A DNA stretch of 64,000 nucleotides from Glycomyces lechevalierae (lineage in GTDB: Bacteria; Actinomycetota; Actinomycetes; Mycobacteriales; Micromonosporaceae): the NCBI RefSeq assembly GCF_027622945.1, contig NZ_JAPZVQ010000004.1, forward strand, positions 1-64,000, given 5' to 3'. Shown in pieces: positions 49,870 to 58,338 of this stretch. The notes below the pieces were generated by a model. The model saw only the letters and a list, made by a program, of their open reading frames with translations, did not search any database and was not told the origin of the DNA. The translations under genes and the position numbers were made by a program. Numbering within the stretch: the stretch's first letter is position 1; every line of letters begins with the position of its first letter.

Positions 49870-49883
49870 TCGAAACGCTCCGG
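49870..49883 (-). promoter_or_regulatory. CebR/LacI-like box upstream of GH5
   Basis: On the minus strand CCGGAGCGTTTCGA lies about 105 bases before the GH5 start. Its core GGAGCGTTTC is identical to the box at 47960. Glucan-dependent induction is inferred. Confidence 0.5.
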
Positions 49884-49936
49884 CAATGATTCCAGGGCCA
49901 TTCGTGCATGTCAACCTTTTGATCGCCCGAGGCAAC

Positions 49937-49973
49937 AAAAAAACTCCCTGTCACGAGGGGTGTGACAGAGAGT
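49937..49973 (-). terminator. Canonical Rho-independent terminator of the ArsR gene
   Basis: On the minus strand a 12-bp stem with one mismatch (ACTCTCTGTCAC with GTGACAGGGAGT) is followed directly by seven T residues, starting 15 bases after the ArsR stop. It is the clearest intrinsic terminator in the window. Confidence 0.9.
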
Positions 49974-49987
49974 GCTGGCGACGCTGG

Positions 49988-50311
49988 CTAGGCGGCCAGG
50001 GCCTTCAGGACCGAGTCGAGGAGCCCGGGGAAGCGTTCGTCGAGCGCTTCGCGCCGGATCTGGACGTAGCGGTTCCGTCCGTCCACTCTGGTGGAGGTGA
50101 TCCCTGATTCGCGGAGCACGCGGAAGTGGTGGGACACCGTCGACTTGTGGATCGTGATGCCGTCGGTGACCCCGATGCAGTTCTCGTCCCCGGTGTTCTC
50201 GGCGAGCCGCTGGACCATCTCCAGCCGCACGGGGTCGGCGAGGGCGTGCAGGACCTCCGGCAGTCGGATGTCCGCCACCGCAGGGTGAGGCAGCTCACGC
50301 ATGGTCGTCAC
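49988..50311 (-). CDS. ArsR-family transcriptional regulator
   Basis: This 107-aa winged-helix protein has EVLHALADPVRLEMVQRLAENTG and the recognition segment GITIHKSTVSHHFRVLRESGITSTRVDGRNRYVQI. No metal-binding ELCVCDL motif is present, so it is not a classical arsenic or zinc sensor; a thiol or ligand sensor is more likely. GTG 50311 has AAAGG upstream; ATG 50302 is possible. It is divergent from the MFS gene across a near-perfect palindrome. Confidence 0.88.
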   Translation of the reverse strand: MTTMRELPHPAVADIRLPEVLHALADPVRLEMVQRLAENTGDENCIGVTDGITIHKSTVSHHFRVLRESGITSTRVDGRNRYVQIRREALDERFPGLLDSVLKALAA

Positions 50312-50378
50312 CTGGCCTTTCCTTCCGCCCCATGATATCCCTCAGTCGGATTGTTGCGCAACTATCGAACCATCACAT

Positions 50379-50406
50379 AGTTTGATGTTTGCCAAACAAT
50401 CAAACT
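50379..50406. promoter_or_regulatory. ArsR operator between the divergent ArsR and MFS genes
   Basis: AGTTTGAT (50379-50386) and ATCAAACT (50399-50406) are exact inverted repeats, with GTTTG/CAAAC nested inside. It lies 11 bases before the MFS ATG, so binding would block both promoter and initiation region. Confidence 0.75.
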
Positions 50407-50417
50407 GAAAGGACGCC

Positions 50418-51575
50418 ATGGACCGCCGACTCCTTCCCCTGGCCGCCTCCGCGTTCGCCATCGGCACTGACGCCTTCGTCATCGCCGGACTCCTACCCGA
50501 GGTCGGCGCCGACCTCGACATCACCACCGCCGCCGCCGGGCAGCTCATCACCGTCTTCTCCCTCACCTACGCCCTCGCCGCGCCGGTGATCGGCACCCTG
50601 ACCTCCTCCTTCGATCGGCGCAAGGTCATCCTGTTCGGGCTCGCGGTCTTCGTCGCCGGGAACGTCGTCACCGCGGTGGCGGACTCCTTCGCGCTGGCCC
50701 TCGTAGCCCGTGTCGTCACCGGTCTCGGCGCGGCCACCGCCTCCCCGCAGGGCACGGCGATCGCCGCCGCGATCGCCCCTCCGGAGCGGCGCGGCCGCTA
50801 CCTCGCCGTCGTCACCGGCGGCCTCACCGTCGCGAGCGTGCTCGGCGTGCCGCTCGGCACGCTCATCGGCGCGGCGGACTGGAGGTTGACACTGTGGACG
50901 GTGGCCGGGCTCGGTGTCCTGGCCGCGATCGGGATCGCGGTCTGGCTCCCGCCGACGTCCGCGCCGGCGATCAGCCTCGCCGCGCGCCTGGCACCGCTGC
51001 GCGACCGGACCGCACTGGGCATCCTCGCCACCACTGCGCTCGTCCTGGCCGCCGGATACACCTTCAACACGTACGTGGGCGCGATTCTGGAGGAGGCCAC
51101 CGGCGGTTCCGAGGCGCTGCTGACCGTGGTGCTCTTCGCTTCCGGGGTCGGGGCGCTGGTCGGGAACCTCCTGGCCGGGCGCCTCGTCGACCGGCTCGGG
51201 CCCGAACGGCTGCTGCTCGCCGCGCAGATCGCCACCACGGTCCTGCTGGTGGCCACGCCGCTCGCCGTCCACAGTCTGGCCGTGGCGATCCCCTTCTCGG
51301 CGGTCTTCGGGGCCGTCGGCTGGATGATGATCGTGCCGCAGCAGCACCGGCTCGTCACCCGCTTCCCCGAGGCGGTCTCGGTACTGATCGGCCTGAACGC
51401 CTCGGCGCTGTACGGCGGCGTGGCGCTCGGCGGCTTCATCGGCGGGGCGGCGCTCAACTGGGTCCCGGTCACCGGCCTCGGCCTCGTGGGGGCCGTGATC
51501 AGCCTGGCCGGGATCGTCGTCACGGCGGCGATGATCCGCGCGCCGAAGCCCGTGCCGAGTCCGGCGGCCGTCTGA
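50418..51575 (+). CDS. MFS transporter (DHA1-type efflux)
   Basis: This 385-aa protein has twelve predicted helices; FAIGTDAFVIAGLLPEVGADL in helix 1 and the motif GTLTSSFDRRKVILFG after helix 2 resemble AraJ/YdhP-type efflux pumps. GAAAGGA lies before ATG 50418. It is controlled, by position, by the divergent ArsR protein. Confidence 0.9.
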   Translation: MDRRLLPLAASAFAIGTDAFVIAGLLPEVGADLDITTAAAGQLITVFSLTYALAAPVIGTLTSSFDRRKVILFGLAVFVAGNVVTAVADSFALALVARVVTGLGAATASPQGTAIAAAIAPPERRGRYLAVVTGGLTVASVLGVPLGTLIGAADWRLTLWTVAGLGVLAAIGIAVWLPPTSAPAISLAARLAPLRDRTALGILATTALVLAAGYTFNTYVGAILEEATGGSEALLTVVLFASGVGALVGNLLAGRLVDRLGPERLLLAAQIATTVLLVATPLAVHSLAVAIPFSAVFGAVGWMMIVPQQHRLVTRFPEAVSVLIGLNASALYGGVALGGFIGGAALNWVPVTGLGLVGAVISLAGIVVTAAMIRAPKPVPSPAAV

Positions 51576-51631
51576 GGCCCGGTGGCAGATCACACGGGAC
51601 GATGGCCGTGTGCAGGCAGTATGCTTGCTGG

Positions 51632-52105
51632 ATGGAGGAGTACGCGGGTGAGCCGATGGGCATGGGCACCGCTCTGGTGCGCACCGCGTTCCTGGTGGAC
51701 GCGGTGTACGCGGACTCGGTCCGCGAGTTCGACCTCACCGTCCCGCAGGCGCAGCTGCTGTGCGTCCTCATCGCCAGGCCGTACGGCATGTTCGAGCTCG
51801 CGAAGACCCTGGGTCTCGCCAAGTCGAGCATCTCGGGGCTCGTGGACCGCTCGGAGAAGCGGGGCCTGGTGCGCCGCGAGGCCGATCCGGGGGACGGCCG
51901 GGCGTTCCGGGTCGCGCTCACGGACAAGGGCGCGCAGCTGGCCGAGCAGTTCCACGAGGAGACCACGAAGCGGGTGGCCGAGCTGCCGCTGGGGCTGAGC
52001 GCCGCCGAGCAGGAAGTCCTGGTCGGCCTGCTCACCCGGGTGATCGCGGACAACCACGTGCCGGCGGTCTTCACCGACTCGGGCTGCCCGTCCGCGAAGT
52101 GCTAA
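51632..52105 (+). CDS. MarR-family transcriptional regulator
   Basis: This protein of about 157 aa has winged-helix segments VPQAQLLCVLIARPYGMFELAKTLGLAKSSISGLVDRSEKRGLVRREADPGDGRAFRVALT. ATG 51632 is chosen because TATGCT (51620-51625) sits seven bases upstream as a -10, suggesting a leaderless transcript; no ribosome site is seen. It is convergent with the FAD oxidoreductase, whose promoter carries two operator-like palindromes that a MarR dimer could bind. Confidence 0.85.
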   Translation: MEEYAGEPMGMGTALVRTAFLVDAVYADSVREFDLTVPQAQLLCVLIARPYGMFELAKTLGLAKSSISGLVDRSEKRGLVRREADPGDGRAFRVALTDKGAQLAEQFHEETTKRVAELPLGLSAAEQEVLVGLLTRVIADNHVPAVFTDSGCPSAKC

Positions 52106-52133
52106 GGCCCGCAAACGTTCCGGAGACAGCGAA

Positions 52134-52161
52134 GCCCCCGCCGTCGGCTGACGGCGGGGGC
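52134..52161. terminator. Bidirectional terminator hairpin
   Basis: GCCCCCGCCGTC (52134-52145) pairs exactly with GACGGCGGGGGC (52150-52161), with loop GGCT and flanking AA/TT, between the convergent MarR and oxidoreductase genes. Confidence 0.85.
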
Positions 52162-52202
52162 CTTCCCGTTCCGGTGACGATCAGGCGGAACGGGGAGCCT
52201 GG

Positions 52203-53306
52203 TCAGGCCGAGGCGAGTCGGAACGCCTGGTCGAAGTAGCCGGTCATGAGGTCGCGGCCCTTCCATTCGATGACGGACTCGAGCGGCAGCTGCACGGGGC
52301 CGTTCTCGGAGGGCATCTGGCCGACGCCGAGCTCGGGGCCGAGCGGGACGATCGCGACGCGCACGGGGGAGGGCTCGTACACCGATGCCGGGGTCTCGCC
52401 GTTGATCTGCGCGATGATGTTGGCGGCCACCACTTCCGCGTGCTTGCCGGCGGAGGAGGCCCGCTTCTCCTCGTTGACGTTCGTGACGTCGCCGATGGCG
52501 TACACGTGCCCGTGTCCCTCCACATTGAGCGTGGAGGTGACGGGCACCTGCCCGCGCCGGTTGAGCGGCGCGAGGCCGTCCTCCAGGTACCCGGTGTTGG
52601 TGCTGACCCCGAAGGCGCGGAACCAGATGTCGGCCTCGATCGGCTCGCCGTCCACAGTGGTGGAGACGGTGCCGGCGCGGCCGGGCTCGACCGCCGGCTC
52701 GTCGTCGAGGGTGACGCCGAGGCGCACTTTGACGCCGAGCTTCTCGAGCTGCGCATGGAGTTCGGTGCGCAGTTCCGGCTCGTAGCCGGGCATCAGCTCT
52801 TCGGACGGGTCCACAATGGTGACGTGCTTCTCGGGCCAGACGGCCTTGATCTCGCCGGCCAGTTCCAGGCCCACCGGTCCGGCCCCGGCGATGAGCACGC
52901 GCTCGGCCCCGGCCAGTTCGGCGTGGGTCTCCTTGAAGTGCGCCAAGGCTTCCGCGGTGGAGTCGGTGCGGGTCTTGGCCGGGTACGGGTAGCCCGAGCC
53001 GGTGGCCAGCACGATGTAGTCGGCCGCGACGCGCTCGCCGGAGGCGAGGGTGACGCCCTTGGCGTCCACGCCCGCCGCGTACTCGCGGATCTGCTTGCCG
53101 CGCTTGATGAACCCGTCGTACGGGTAGAACATGCGCTCGGCCCACTGCTCGGGCTGCGTCAGCGCCCGGAGCGATCCGGCGGCGTGGACGAACGCGTCCT
53201 TCGGCTCGATCAGGACCACGTCGGCGTGCTCGTCCAGCGCCTTGGCGAGGGCGGCCCCGCCGTACCCGCCGCCGACGATCGCCACGGTCTTCCCCTGCTG
53301 CGTCAT
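52203..53306 (-). CDS. NAD(P)/FAD-dependent oxidoreductase (AIF/NDH-2-like)
   Basis: This 367-aa flavoprotein has VAIVGGGYGGAALA near the N-terminus (FAD), VLIAGAGPVGLELAGEI in the centre (NAD) and VYAIGDVTNV late (FAD). It resembles AMID/ferroptosis-suppressor-like and NDH-2-like quinone reductases. ATG 53306. The promoter region contains two palindromes spaced two helical turns apart, so tight repression is likely. Confidence 0.87.
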   Translation of the reverse strand: MTQQGKTVAIVGGGYGGAALAKALDEHADVVLIEPKDAFVHAAGSLRALTQPEQWAERMFYPYDGFIKRGKQIREYAAGVDAKGVTLASGERVAADYIVLATGSGYPYPAKTRTDSTAEALAHFKETHAELAGAERVLIAGAGPVGLELAGEIKAVWPEKHVTIVDPSEELMPGYEPELRTELHAQLEKLGVKVRLGVTLDDEPAVEPGRAGTVSTTVDGEPIEADIWFRAFGVSTNTGYLEDGLAPLNRRGQVPVTSTLNVEGHGHVYAIGDVTNVNEEKRASSAGKHAEVVAANIIAQINGETPASVYEPSPVRVAIVPLGPELGVGQMPSENGPVQLPLESVIEWKGRDLMTGYFDQAFRLASA

Positions 53307-53329
53307 GTCGTTCCCTCTCCGAAAAACTA

Positions 53330-53367
53330 GTTCGTTATACGAACCATAATAGTTCGCACTACGAACT
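53330..53367. promoter_or_regulatory. Twin palindromic operators upstream of the FAD oxidoreductase
   Basis: GTTCGTTATACGAAC (53330-53344) is a perfect palindrome around TAT. AGTTCG/CGAACT (53351-53367) is a second site. Their centres are 22 bp apart, on the same DNA face. The form is typical of MarR-family sites; the convergent MarR gene at 51632 is the nearest candidate. Confidence 0.7.
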
Positions 53368-53567
53368 ACAAGGGGCGCGGCCGACCGATCCCGTGACGCC
53401 CCTCACCCGTGAGACCGCATTCGCGACCGCATAAGTCCTGCTATGGACGCAGGATCCTCGCCGAAGCCTTAAAATCTGAGGTTGGCTCAGCCGGTGGTCG
53501 GAACGCCGATCCGCCCGGTCCGGGCCGCGTCATAGCGTCGGTACGAGCAGCTTCGGAGGCGCATTCC

Positions 53568-54689
53568 TTGAACGCCTCGCTTCGCCGCCTCGCCATGACG
53601 ATGCCCGCCGCCGCGGCCGTACTGGTCCTGGCGGTCGTCGGCGGACCGGTCTCGCCCCGGATCGAAACGTCCTGGCGGAACGCCACCGCGACCGCGGGCG
53701 GCGGGGACTACGAATGCACCGTCGCCGACCCCGGTGCGCTGCGCTCGGCCGTCTTCGGCACCTCCGGCTGGGACGAGGCCCAGATCGACAACGCCACCGC
53801 CGTCTATCTCGCCGCCGCCGAACGCGGGCTCGGCGACCAGGCGGCGATCATCGGTCTCATCACCGCCTACCAGGAATCGCGGCTGTTCAACTACGCGAAC
53901 TTCAACGTCGAGGAGAGCCTCGAGCTCGACCACGACAAGATCGGCGACGACCACCGTGATGTCGGGATCTTCCAGCGGTCGCCGAGTTCGGGCTGGGGTT
54001 CGGTCAGTGACCTGATGGATCCTGAACGTGCCGCTCGCGCGTTCTATGACGAACTCGTCGCCGTCGACGGCTGGGAGCGCATGACGCCCGTCGAGGCCGC
54101 TCGGGCCGTGCCGGGCTCGGCAACCAGGGACGCCTACCCCCGATGGGAGGGCTACGCGGAGAGCGCCGTCGGCCAGTTCACCGACCACACCCGCTGCATT
54201 CCGGTCGGCGACGAATGGGCCTGGACCCACCCGGTTCCCGACGGGGTCTTCTGGGGCGGCTTCAGGACCGCCGACCGGCCCGGTCACGACGGCGTGGACA
54301 TCGGCGCCGAGGACGGCGGTAAGGGCGCCGAGATCGTCGCCGCCAGCGCCGGCGTGGTCGCGCGCGTCCGGTGCGATGCCCAACTGGGCGAGCGGGACTA
54401 CTCGTGCGATGTCGACGGCGCGGCGGAGGTGTCGGGCTGCGGCTGGTACGTGGATATCGAGCATCCGGACAATGCGGTGACCCGCTACTGCCACATGATG
54501 AGCCGGCCGCTGGTGGCCGTGGGCGACGTGGTGTTGCCCGGAGAGGTCATCGGGTACCTCGGCAGTTCAGGGAACTCCGGCGCCCCGCATCTGCATTTCG
54601 AGACACATGTCGGCAGCCCGCCCGCCACCTCGGCGAACGCGGTGTCGCCGGTCGAATTCATGGCCGAGCGAGGCGTGAGCATCGAGTAG
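53568..54689 (+). CDS. Secreted cell-wall hydrolase: lytic-transglycosylase-like domain plus M23 endopeptidase
   Basis: This 373-aa protein has a signal/anchor helix at about residues 10-28. A lysozyme-like domain (about 65-205) carries Glu103 in ITAYQESRL and DVGIFQRSPSSGWG. The M23 domain has metal ligands His240 and Asp244 (GHDGVDIG) and HLH at 341-343 (HLHFETH), the third ligand and catalytic site. The start is TTG 53568 with GGAGG upstream. One chain could cut both glycan and peptide bonds of peptidoglycan, probably in growth or spore/hyphal remodelling. Confidence 0.82.
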   Translation: MNASLRRLAMTMPAAAAVLVLAVVGGPVSPRIETSWRNATATAGGGDYECTVADPGALRSAVFGTSGWDEAQIDNATAVYLAAAERGLGDQAAIIGLITAYQESRLFNYANFNVEESLELDHDKIGDDHRDVGIFQRSPSSGWGSVSDLMDPERAARAFYDELVAVDGWERMTPVEAARAVPGSATRDAYPRWEGYAESAVGQFTDHTRCIPVGDEWAWTHPVPDGVFWGGFRTADRPGHDGVDIGAEDGGKGAEIVAASAGVVARVRCDAQLGERDYSCDVDGAAEVSGCGWYVDIEHPDNAVTRYCHMMSRPLVAVGDVVLPGEVIGYLGSSGNSGAPHLHFETHVGSPPATSANAVSPVEFMAERGVSIE

Positions 54690-54995
54690 CGGCCGCCCGC
54701 CGTCGCCGGGGTGTCGTACTTCCGGCCGCGGCGGATCACCACGATCACGCTGCCAGCCGCGTTCGGGCGAGGGGCGTTCTCGGTCGGCCGTCCGTCTACG
54801 GATCTTGCGTATCCGCCGGTCGGTGCTCTATCGGGCCAGCGGATGCGGTCGGGCGGCGAACGCCGTTGAGCCATGGTGGGAAAACCCCGGCCGGCATCCT
54901 CGAATCCAACGCTCCCGGTCGCGCTTCCGCTGCGGCCCAGACTCATCGGACCGCGCTCAGGTGACACAACGGAAAAACTTCGCTACCTTCCTTCC
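54690..54995. other. Intergenic region, nothing recognised
   Basis: About 300 bases between the wall hydrolase and the aminotransferase. No coding frame, clear hairpin or repeat was found. Confidence 0.4.
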
Positions 54996-56180
54996 ATGAG
55001 CGCCGCCACCCATGCCTCGGACGACCTGCCCGGCAACCCGCTCCGGGAACTCCACCTCGATCAGCTCCGCCGGCGCACCAGCGCCAAATGGCGGACCCAC
55101 CCCGCCGACGTGCTGCCCCTCTGGGTCGCCGAGATGGACGTCCCCCTCGCCGCACCGATCACCAAGGCCGTCACCGACGCCCTGGCCGCCGGCGACACCG
55201 GCTACCCCGCCGGGACCGCCTACGCAGAGTCCTTCGCCGAGTTCGCCGCCGCCCGCTGGGACTGGGAGGACCTCACCCCCGCTCGCATCAGGCCCGTCCC
55301 CGACGTCATGCTCGGCGTCGTCGAAATGCTCGACCTCGTCACCGCCCCCGGCGACGCCGTCATCGTCAACAGCCCCGTCTACACGCCCTTCTACGACTTC
55401 TGCGCCTTCAACGGCCGCAAGGTCATCGAAGCCCCGCTGGGCCCCGACCACCGCATCGACTTCGCCGCCCTCGCCGAAGCCTGCGAACTCGCCCTCGGCC
55501 GCGGACGACGCGCCGCCTACCTCCTCTGCAGTCCTCATAACCCGACTGGCACTGTCCACAGTGCTGCCGAGCTCGCGCGCGTCGCCCGAGTCGCCGCCAG
55601 CTACGGCGTCCGCGTCATCGCCGACGAGGCCCACGCGCCTCTGTGCGATCCCGGCACCGCCTTCACTCCGTACCTCACCGTCCCGGGCGGCGAGAACGGC
55701 CTCGCCCTCACCTCCGCCGCCAAGGCCTGGAACCTCCCGGGCCTGCGTGCCGCCCTCGCGATCGCCGGACCTGACGCCGCCGTCGAACTCGCCCGCATGC
55801 CCGAGCAGATGAGCGGCAGCACCAGCCACCTCGGCGCCATCGCCCAGACCGCCGCCTTCCGCGAAGGCGGCGCCTGGCTCGACGCCCTCCTCGCCGGGCT
55901 CGCCGAGAACCGCAAGATCCTCGCCGACGAGCTTGGAACCCAACTGCCGCAAGTGGTCTACCGGCCCCAGCCCGGCACCTACCTCGCCTGGCTCGACTGC
56001 CGCCCCCTGGGCCTCGGCGACGACCCCGCCGCGCACTTCCTCGAACACGGCCGCGTCGCCCTCAACGCCGGCCACCGCTTCGGCACCGGCGGCGCAGGCC
56101 ACGTGCGCCTCAACTACGCCACCTCGCCCGAGATCCTGACCGAGGCCGTCTCCCGCATGGCCGCCTCCCTGCAGAGTTGA
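54996..56180 (+). CDS. PatB/MalY-like PLP-dependent aminotransferase or C-S lyase
   Basis: This 394-aa fold-type-I PLP enzyme has [13 protein letters not shown] near the N-terminus (MalY/PatB hallmark), [33 protein letters not shown] and the PLP lysine in [14 protein letters not shown]-terminal Arg is in HVRLNYA. Relatives act as cystathionine beta-lyases or aminotransferases. ATG 54996. Its last codons overlap the -35 of the following MarR gene. Confidence 0.9.
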   Translation: MSAATHASDDLPGNPLRELHLDQLRRRTSAKWRTHPADVLPLWVAEMDVPLAAPITKAVTDALAAGDTGYPAGTAYAESFAEFAAARWDWEDLTPARIRPVPDVMLGVVEMLDLVTAPGDAVIVNSPVYTPFYDFCAFNGRKVIEAPLGPDHRIDFAALAEACELALGRGRRAAYLLCSPHNPTGTVHSAAELARVARVAASYGVRVIADEAHAPLCDPGTAFTPYLTVPGGENGLALTSAAKAWNLPGLRAALAIAGPDAAVELARMPEQMSGSTSHLGAIAQTAAFREGGAWLDALLAGLAENRKILADELGTQLPQVVYRPQPGTYLAWLDCRPLGLGDDPAAHFLEHGRVALNAGHRFGTGGAGHVRLNYATSPEILTEAVSRMAASLQS

Positions 56181-56206
56181 CAGGTACCTGTCAAACGACG
56201 TAGCCT
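56177..56206 (+). promoter_or_regulatory. MarR promoter with an 18-bp palindrome over the -35
   Basis: TTGACAGGTACCTGTCAA (56177-56194) is a perfect palindrome whose left arm is a consensus -35 TTGACA. After an 18-base spacer comes TAGCCT (56201-56206). Initiation would be at or next to the GTG at 56214, giving a leaderless mRNA and direct autorepression. Confidence 0.7.
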
Positions 56207-56213
56207 CGGGGAC

Positions 56214-56663
56214 GTGCAGCTCACGCCCCGCGGCCTCGCCGTGTCCGAACTCGCCATCGCGGTCTTCCGCGCCAACGGCGCCCTGATGGCCGCGGGTGAC
56301 GCTCTCACTCGCCCGGCAGGACTCACCAGCGCCCGCTGGCAGGTCCTCGGCGTCATCGACCACGCCCCGGCCACCGTCGCGGACATCGCCCGCACGATGG
56401 GACTGCGCCGCCAGAGCGTGCAGCAGACCGCCGACGCACTGGTCGCCGACGGGCTTGCGCTTCTTGCGGAGAATCCGCGCCATCGGCGGGCGAAGCTCCT
56501 GGAACCGACCGGGGAAGGGCGCACTGCTCTGGCGGAAGTCGAACGCGCCCACGCCGAGTGGGCCGACGCGCTGGCGGCGCAGCTGCAGCCGTCCCAGATC
56601 GAGGCCGCCACGGCCGCCCTGCGCGCGCTCACCGACGCGCTCGAACCGGAAGGAAGCCGATGA
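56214..56663 (+). CDS. MarR-family transcriptional regulator
   Basis: This 149-aa protein has a winged helix: LTSARWQVLGVIDHAPATVADIARTMGLRRQSVQQTADALVADGLALLAENPRHRRAKLLEPT. GTG 56214 is supported by the promoter just upstream. Its stop overlaps the ATG of the VOC protein (ATGA), so both are co-translated and probably autoregulated through the palindrome. Confidence 0.88.
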   Translation: MQLTPRGLAVSELAIAVFRANGALMAAGDALTRPAGLTSARWQVLGVIDHAPATVADIARTMGLRRQSVQQTADALVADGLALLAENPRHRRAKLLEPTGEGRTALAEVERAHAEWADALAAQLQPSQIEAATAALRALTDALEPEGSR

Positions 56664-57373
56664 CCGGCGCGTTCACCATCCCCTTGCTGCCGTGCAACTC
56701 CATCGACGAGACGAGCGAGTTCTACCGGATGCTCGGCTTCACCATGACCCACCACCAGACCCGCCCGAACCCCTACATCGTGATGGCCCGCGACGACTGG
56801 CAGCTCCACTTCTTCGGCGTCGACGGCCTCGATCCTGAAGCCACGTACGGGACCTGCCTGGTCTTCGTGCCGGACACGGGGGTGCTCTGGGACGAATTCG
56901 CAGCCGGGATGCGGGAAGCACACGGCAAGGTGCTCGTCTCCGGGATACCGCGGGTCACGCGCCCGCGCAAGCGCGCGAACACCGGGAACCGGGCCGGGTT
57001 CTCGCTGACCGACCCGAGCGGGAACGTCATCCGGTTCTTCCCGCAAGCGGAGGATTCCGAGGAATCCGAAGCGCCGCAGAGCAAGCTGGGCAAGACGCTT
57101 GAGAGGGCGATCGTCTTCGGGGAGGCCAAGGGGGACACGGCGCAGGCGATCAAGCTGCTCGATTCGACCCTGGCGCGGAGTGGCGGGGAGGCTCCCAAGT
57201 CGGAGCTCATTGACGCACTGGTCTATCGGGCTGAGCTCGCACTGCGGGAGGGGGACGGCGACAAGGCTGCCGAGGTGTTGCAGCGGGTCGAGGGGACCGC
57301 GCTTTCGGACGCTGAACGAAAGGCGGCTGCGGGCGCGCTGGCGACCGCCGAGGATCTGGCGAAGCAGCTCTGA
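56660..57373 (+). CDS. VOC-fold (glyoxalase/bleomycin-resistance-like) protein with helical C-terminal extension
   Basis: This 237-aa protein has residues 1-130 forming one VOC unit (PLLPCNSIDETSEFYRMLGF, LHFFGVDG, GFSLTDPSGNVIRFF), as in bleomycin-binding resistance proteins. The unusual part is a further region of about 100 residues with two TPR-like helical pairs (LERAIVFGEAKGDTAQAIKLLDSTLA, DALVYRAELALREGDGDKAAEVL). Co-translation with a MarR regulator suggests drug binding or sequestration. Confidence 0.82.
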   Translation: MTGAFTIPLLPCNSIDETSEFYRMLGFTMTHHQTRPNPYIVMARDDWQLHFFGVDGLDPEATYGTCLVFVPDTGVLWDEFAAGMREAHGKVLVSGIPRVTRPRKRANTGNRAGFSLTDPSGNVIRFFPQAEDSEESEAPQSKLGKTLERAIVFGEAKGDTAQAIKLLDSTLARSGGEAPKSELIDALVYRAELALREGDGDKAAEVLQRVEGTALSDAERKAAAGALATAEDLAKQL

Positions 57374-57412
57374 GGCAGGATGATCCTCGGGCCGACTTGA
57401 AGGAGCCGATTC

Positions 57413-58171
57413 ATGCCGATCCGGGGCGTGCTGTTCGACATCGACGAAACCCTGTTCGACGCCTCCGGCGCGCAGGGAGTCGCCCTCGCCGCGCACCTGC
57501 GGGCGGAAGGACTCCTCGAGCGTTTCGCGAATGTGGATGCGGCAGTTGAGCTCTGGCAGGAAGTGCTCGACGCCGAGTACGAACGGTTCCTCGCCGGGGA
57601 ACTCACCTTCGTCGAGCAGCGCCGGGCGCGGGCGAGGAGCTTCATGGCCCGCGTGGGGGACTCGACCCCGATGTCCGATGAGGACGCGACGGCTTGGTTC
57701 GGCCGCTTCCAGTCCCATCGCCATGCACTCCGGGTGGCGTTCCCGGACGCCGATCCTGTGCTCGGCAGGCTCAAGCCTGCATTCCGGTTGGGCGTCGTCT
57801 CCAATTCCGAGCTCGAACATCAGCGGGCGAAGCTGGAGCAGATCGGTCTGCTGCACTACTTCGGCGACGCGATGGTCTGTTCACAGCAGCACGGCGAGCC
57901 GAAGCCGGCGGCGAGCATCTTCCATGCCGGGTGCGCAGTCATCGGTCTGGAGCCGGGTGAGGTGGCCTACGTCGGGGACAACTATCTGCTCGATGGCTTG
58001 GGCGCCAAGGAAGCCGGACTCGCGGCGTTCTGGCTCGACCGGGCTCGCACTGGGAAGGCCGTCGATCCCGGAGTTCGCGTGATCCATTCGCTTGACGAAC
58101 TCCCGGGAGCGCTCGGCGAGTGCCACCGCCCTGCGCCCGCTTCGGTGCCACCGGGATCAGCTGCTCAGTGA
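57413..58171 (+). CDS. HAD-superfamily hydrolase
   Basis: This 252-aa protein has FDIDETLFD (motif I), VVSNSE (motif II), Lys in HGEPKPAASIF and YVGDNYLLDGLGA (motif III), with a helical cap, as in phosphoglycolate-phosphatase/HAD-IA enzymes. AAGGAG lies upstream of ATG 57413. The substrate is unknown. Confidence 0.87.
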   Translation: MPIRGVLFDIDETLFDASGAQGVALAAHLRAEGLLERFANVDAAVELWQEVLDAEYERFLAGELTFVEQRRARARSFMARVGDSTPMSDEDATAWFGRFQSHRHALRVAFPDADPVLGRLKPAFRLGVVSNSELEHQRAKLEQIGLLHYFGDAMVCSQQHGEPKPAASIFHAGCAVIGLEPGEVAYVGDNYLLDGLGAKEAGLAAFWLDRARTGKAVDPGVRVIHSLDELPGALGECHRPAPASVPPGSAAQ

Positions 58172-58338
58172 TCTCCCACAGCCCTGCTGACACCGAGCGT
58201 GATGACCGGAGAAGGCCAGTGCCGCTGCGAGTCCGTCGGTGCGACGGTGACTTTGACCCACGCGGAAACCGCCGCCGGTCCTTAGGCTCACGGCATGGCC
58301 GCCACACCTCCTCTCCCGCCGCTGCCCCGGAGCTGCGC

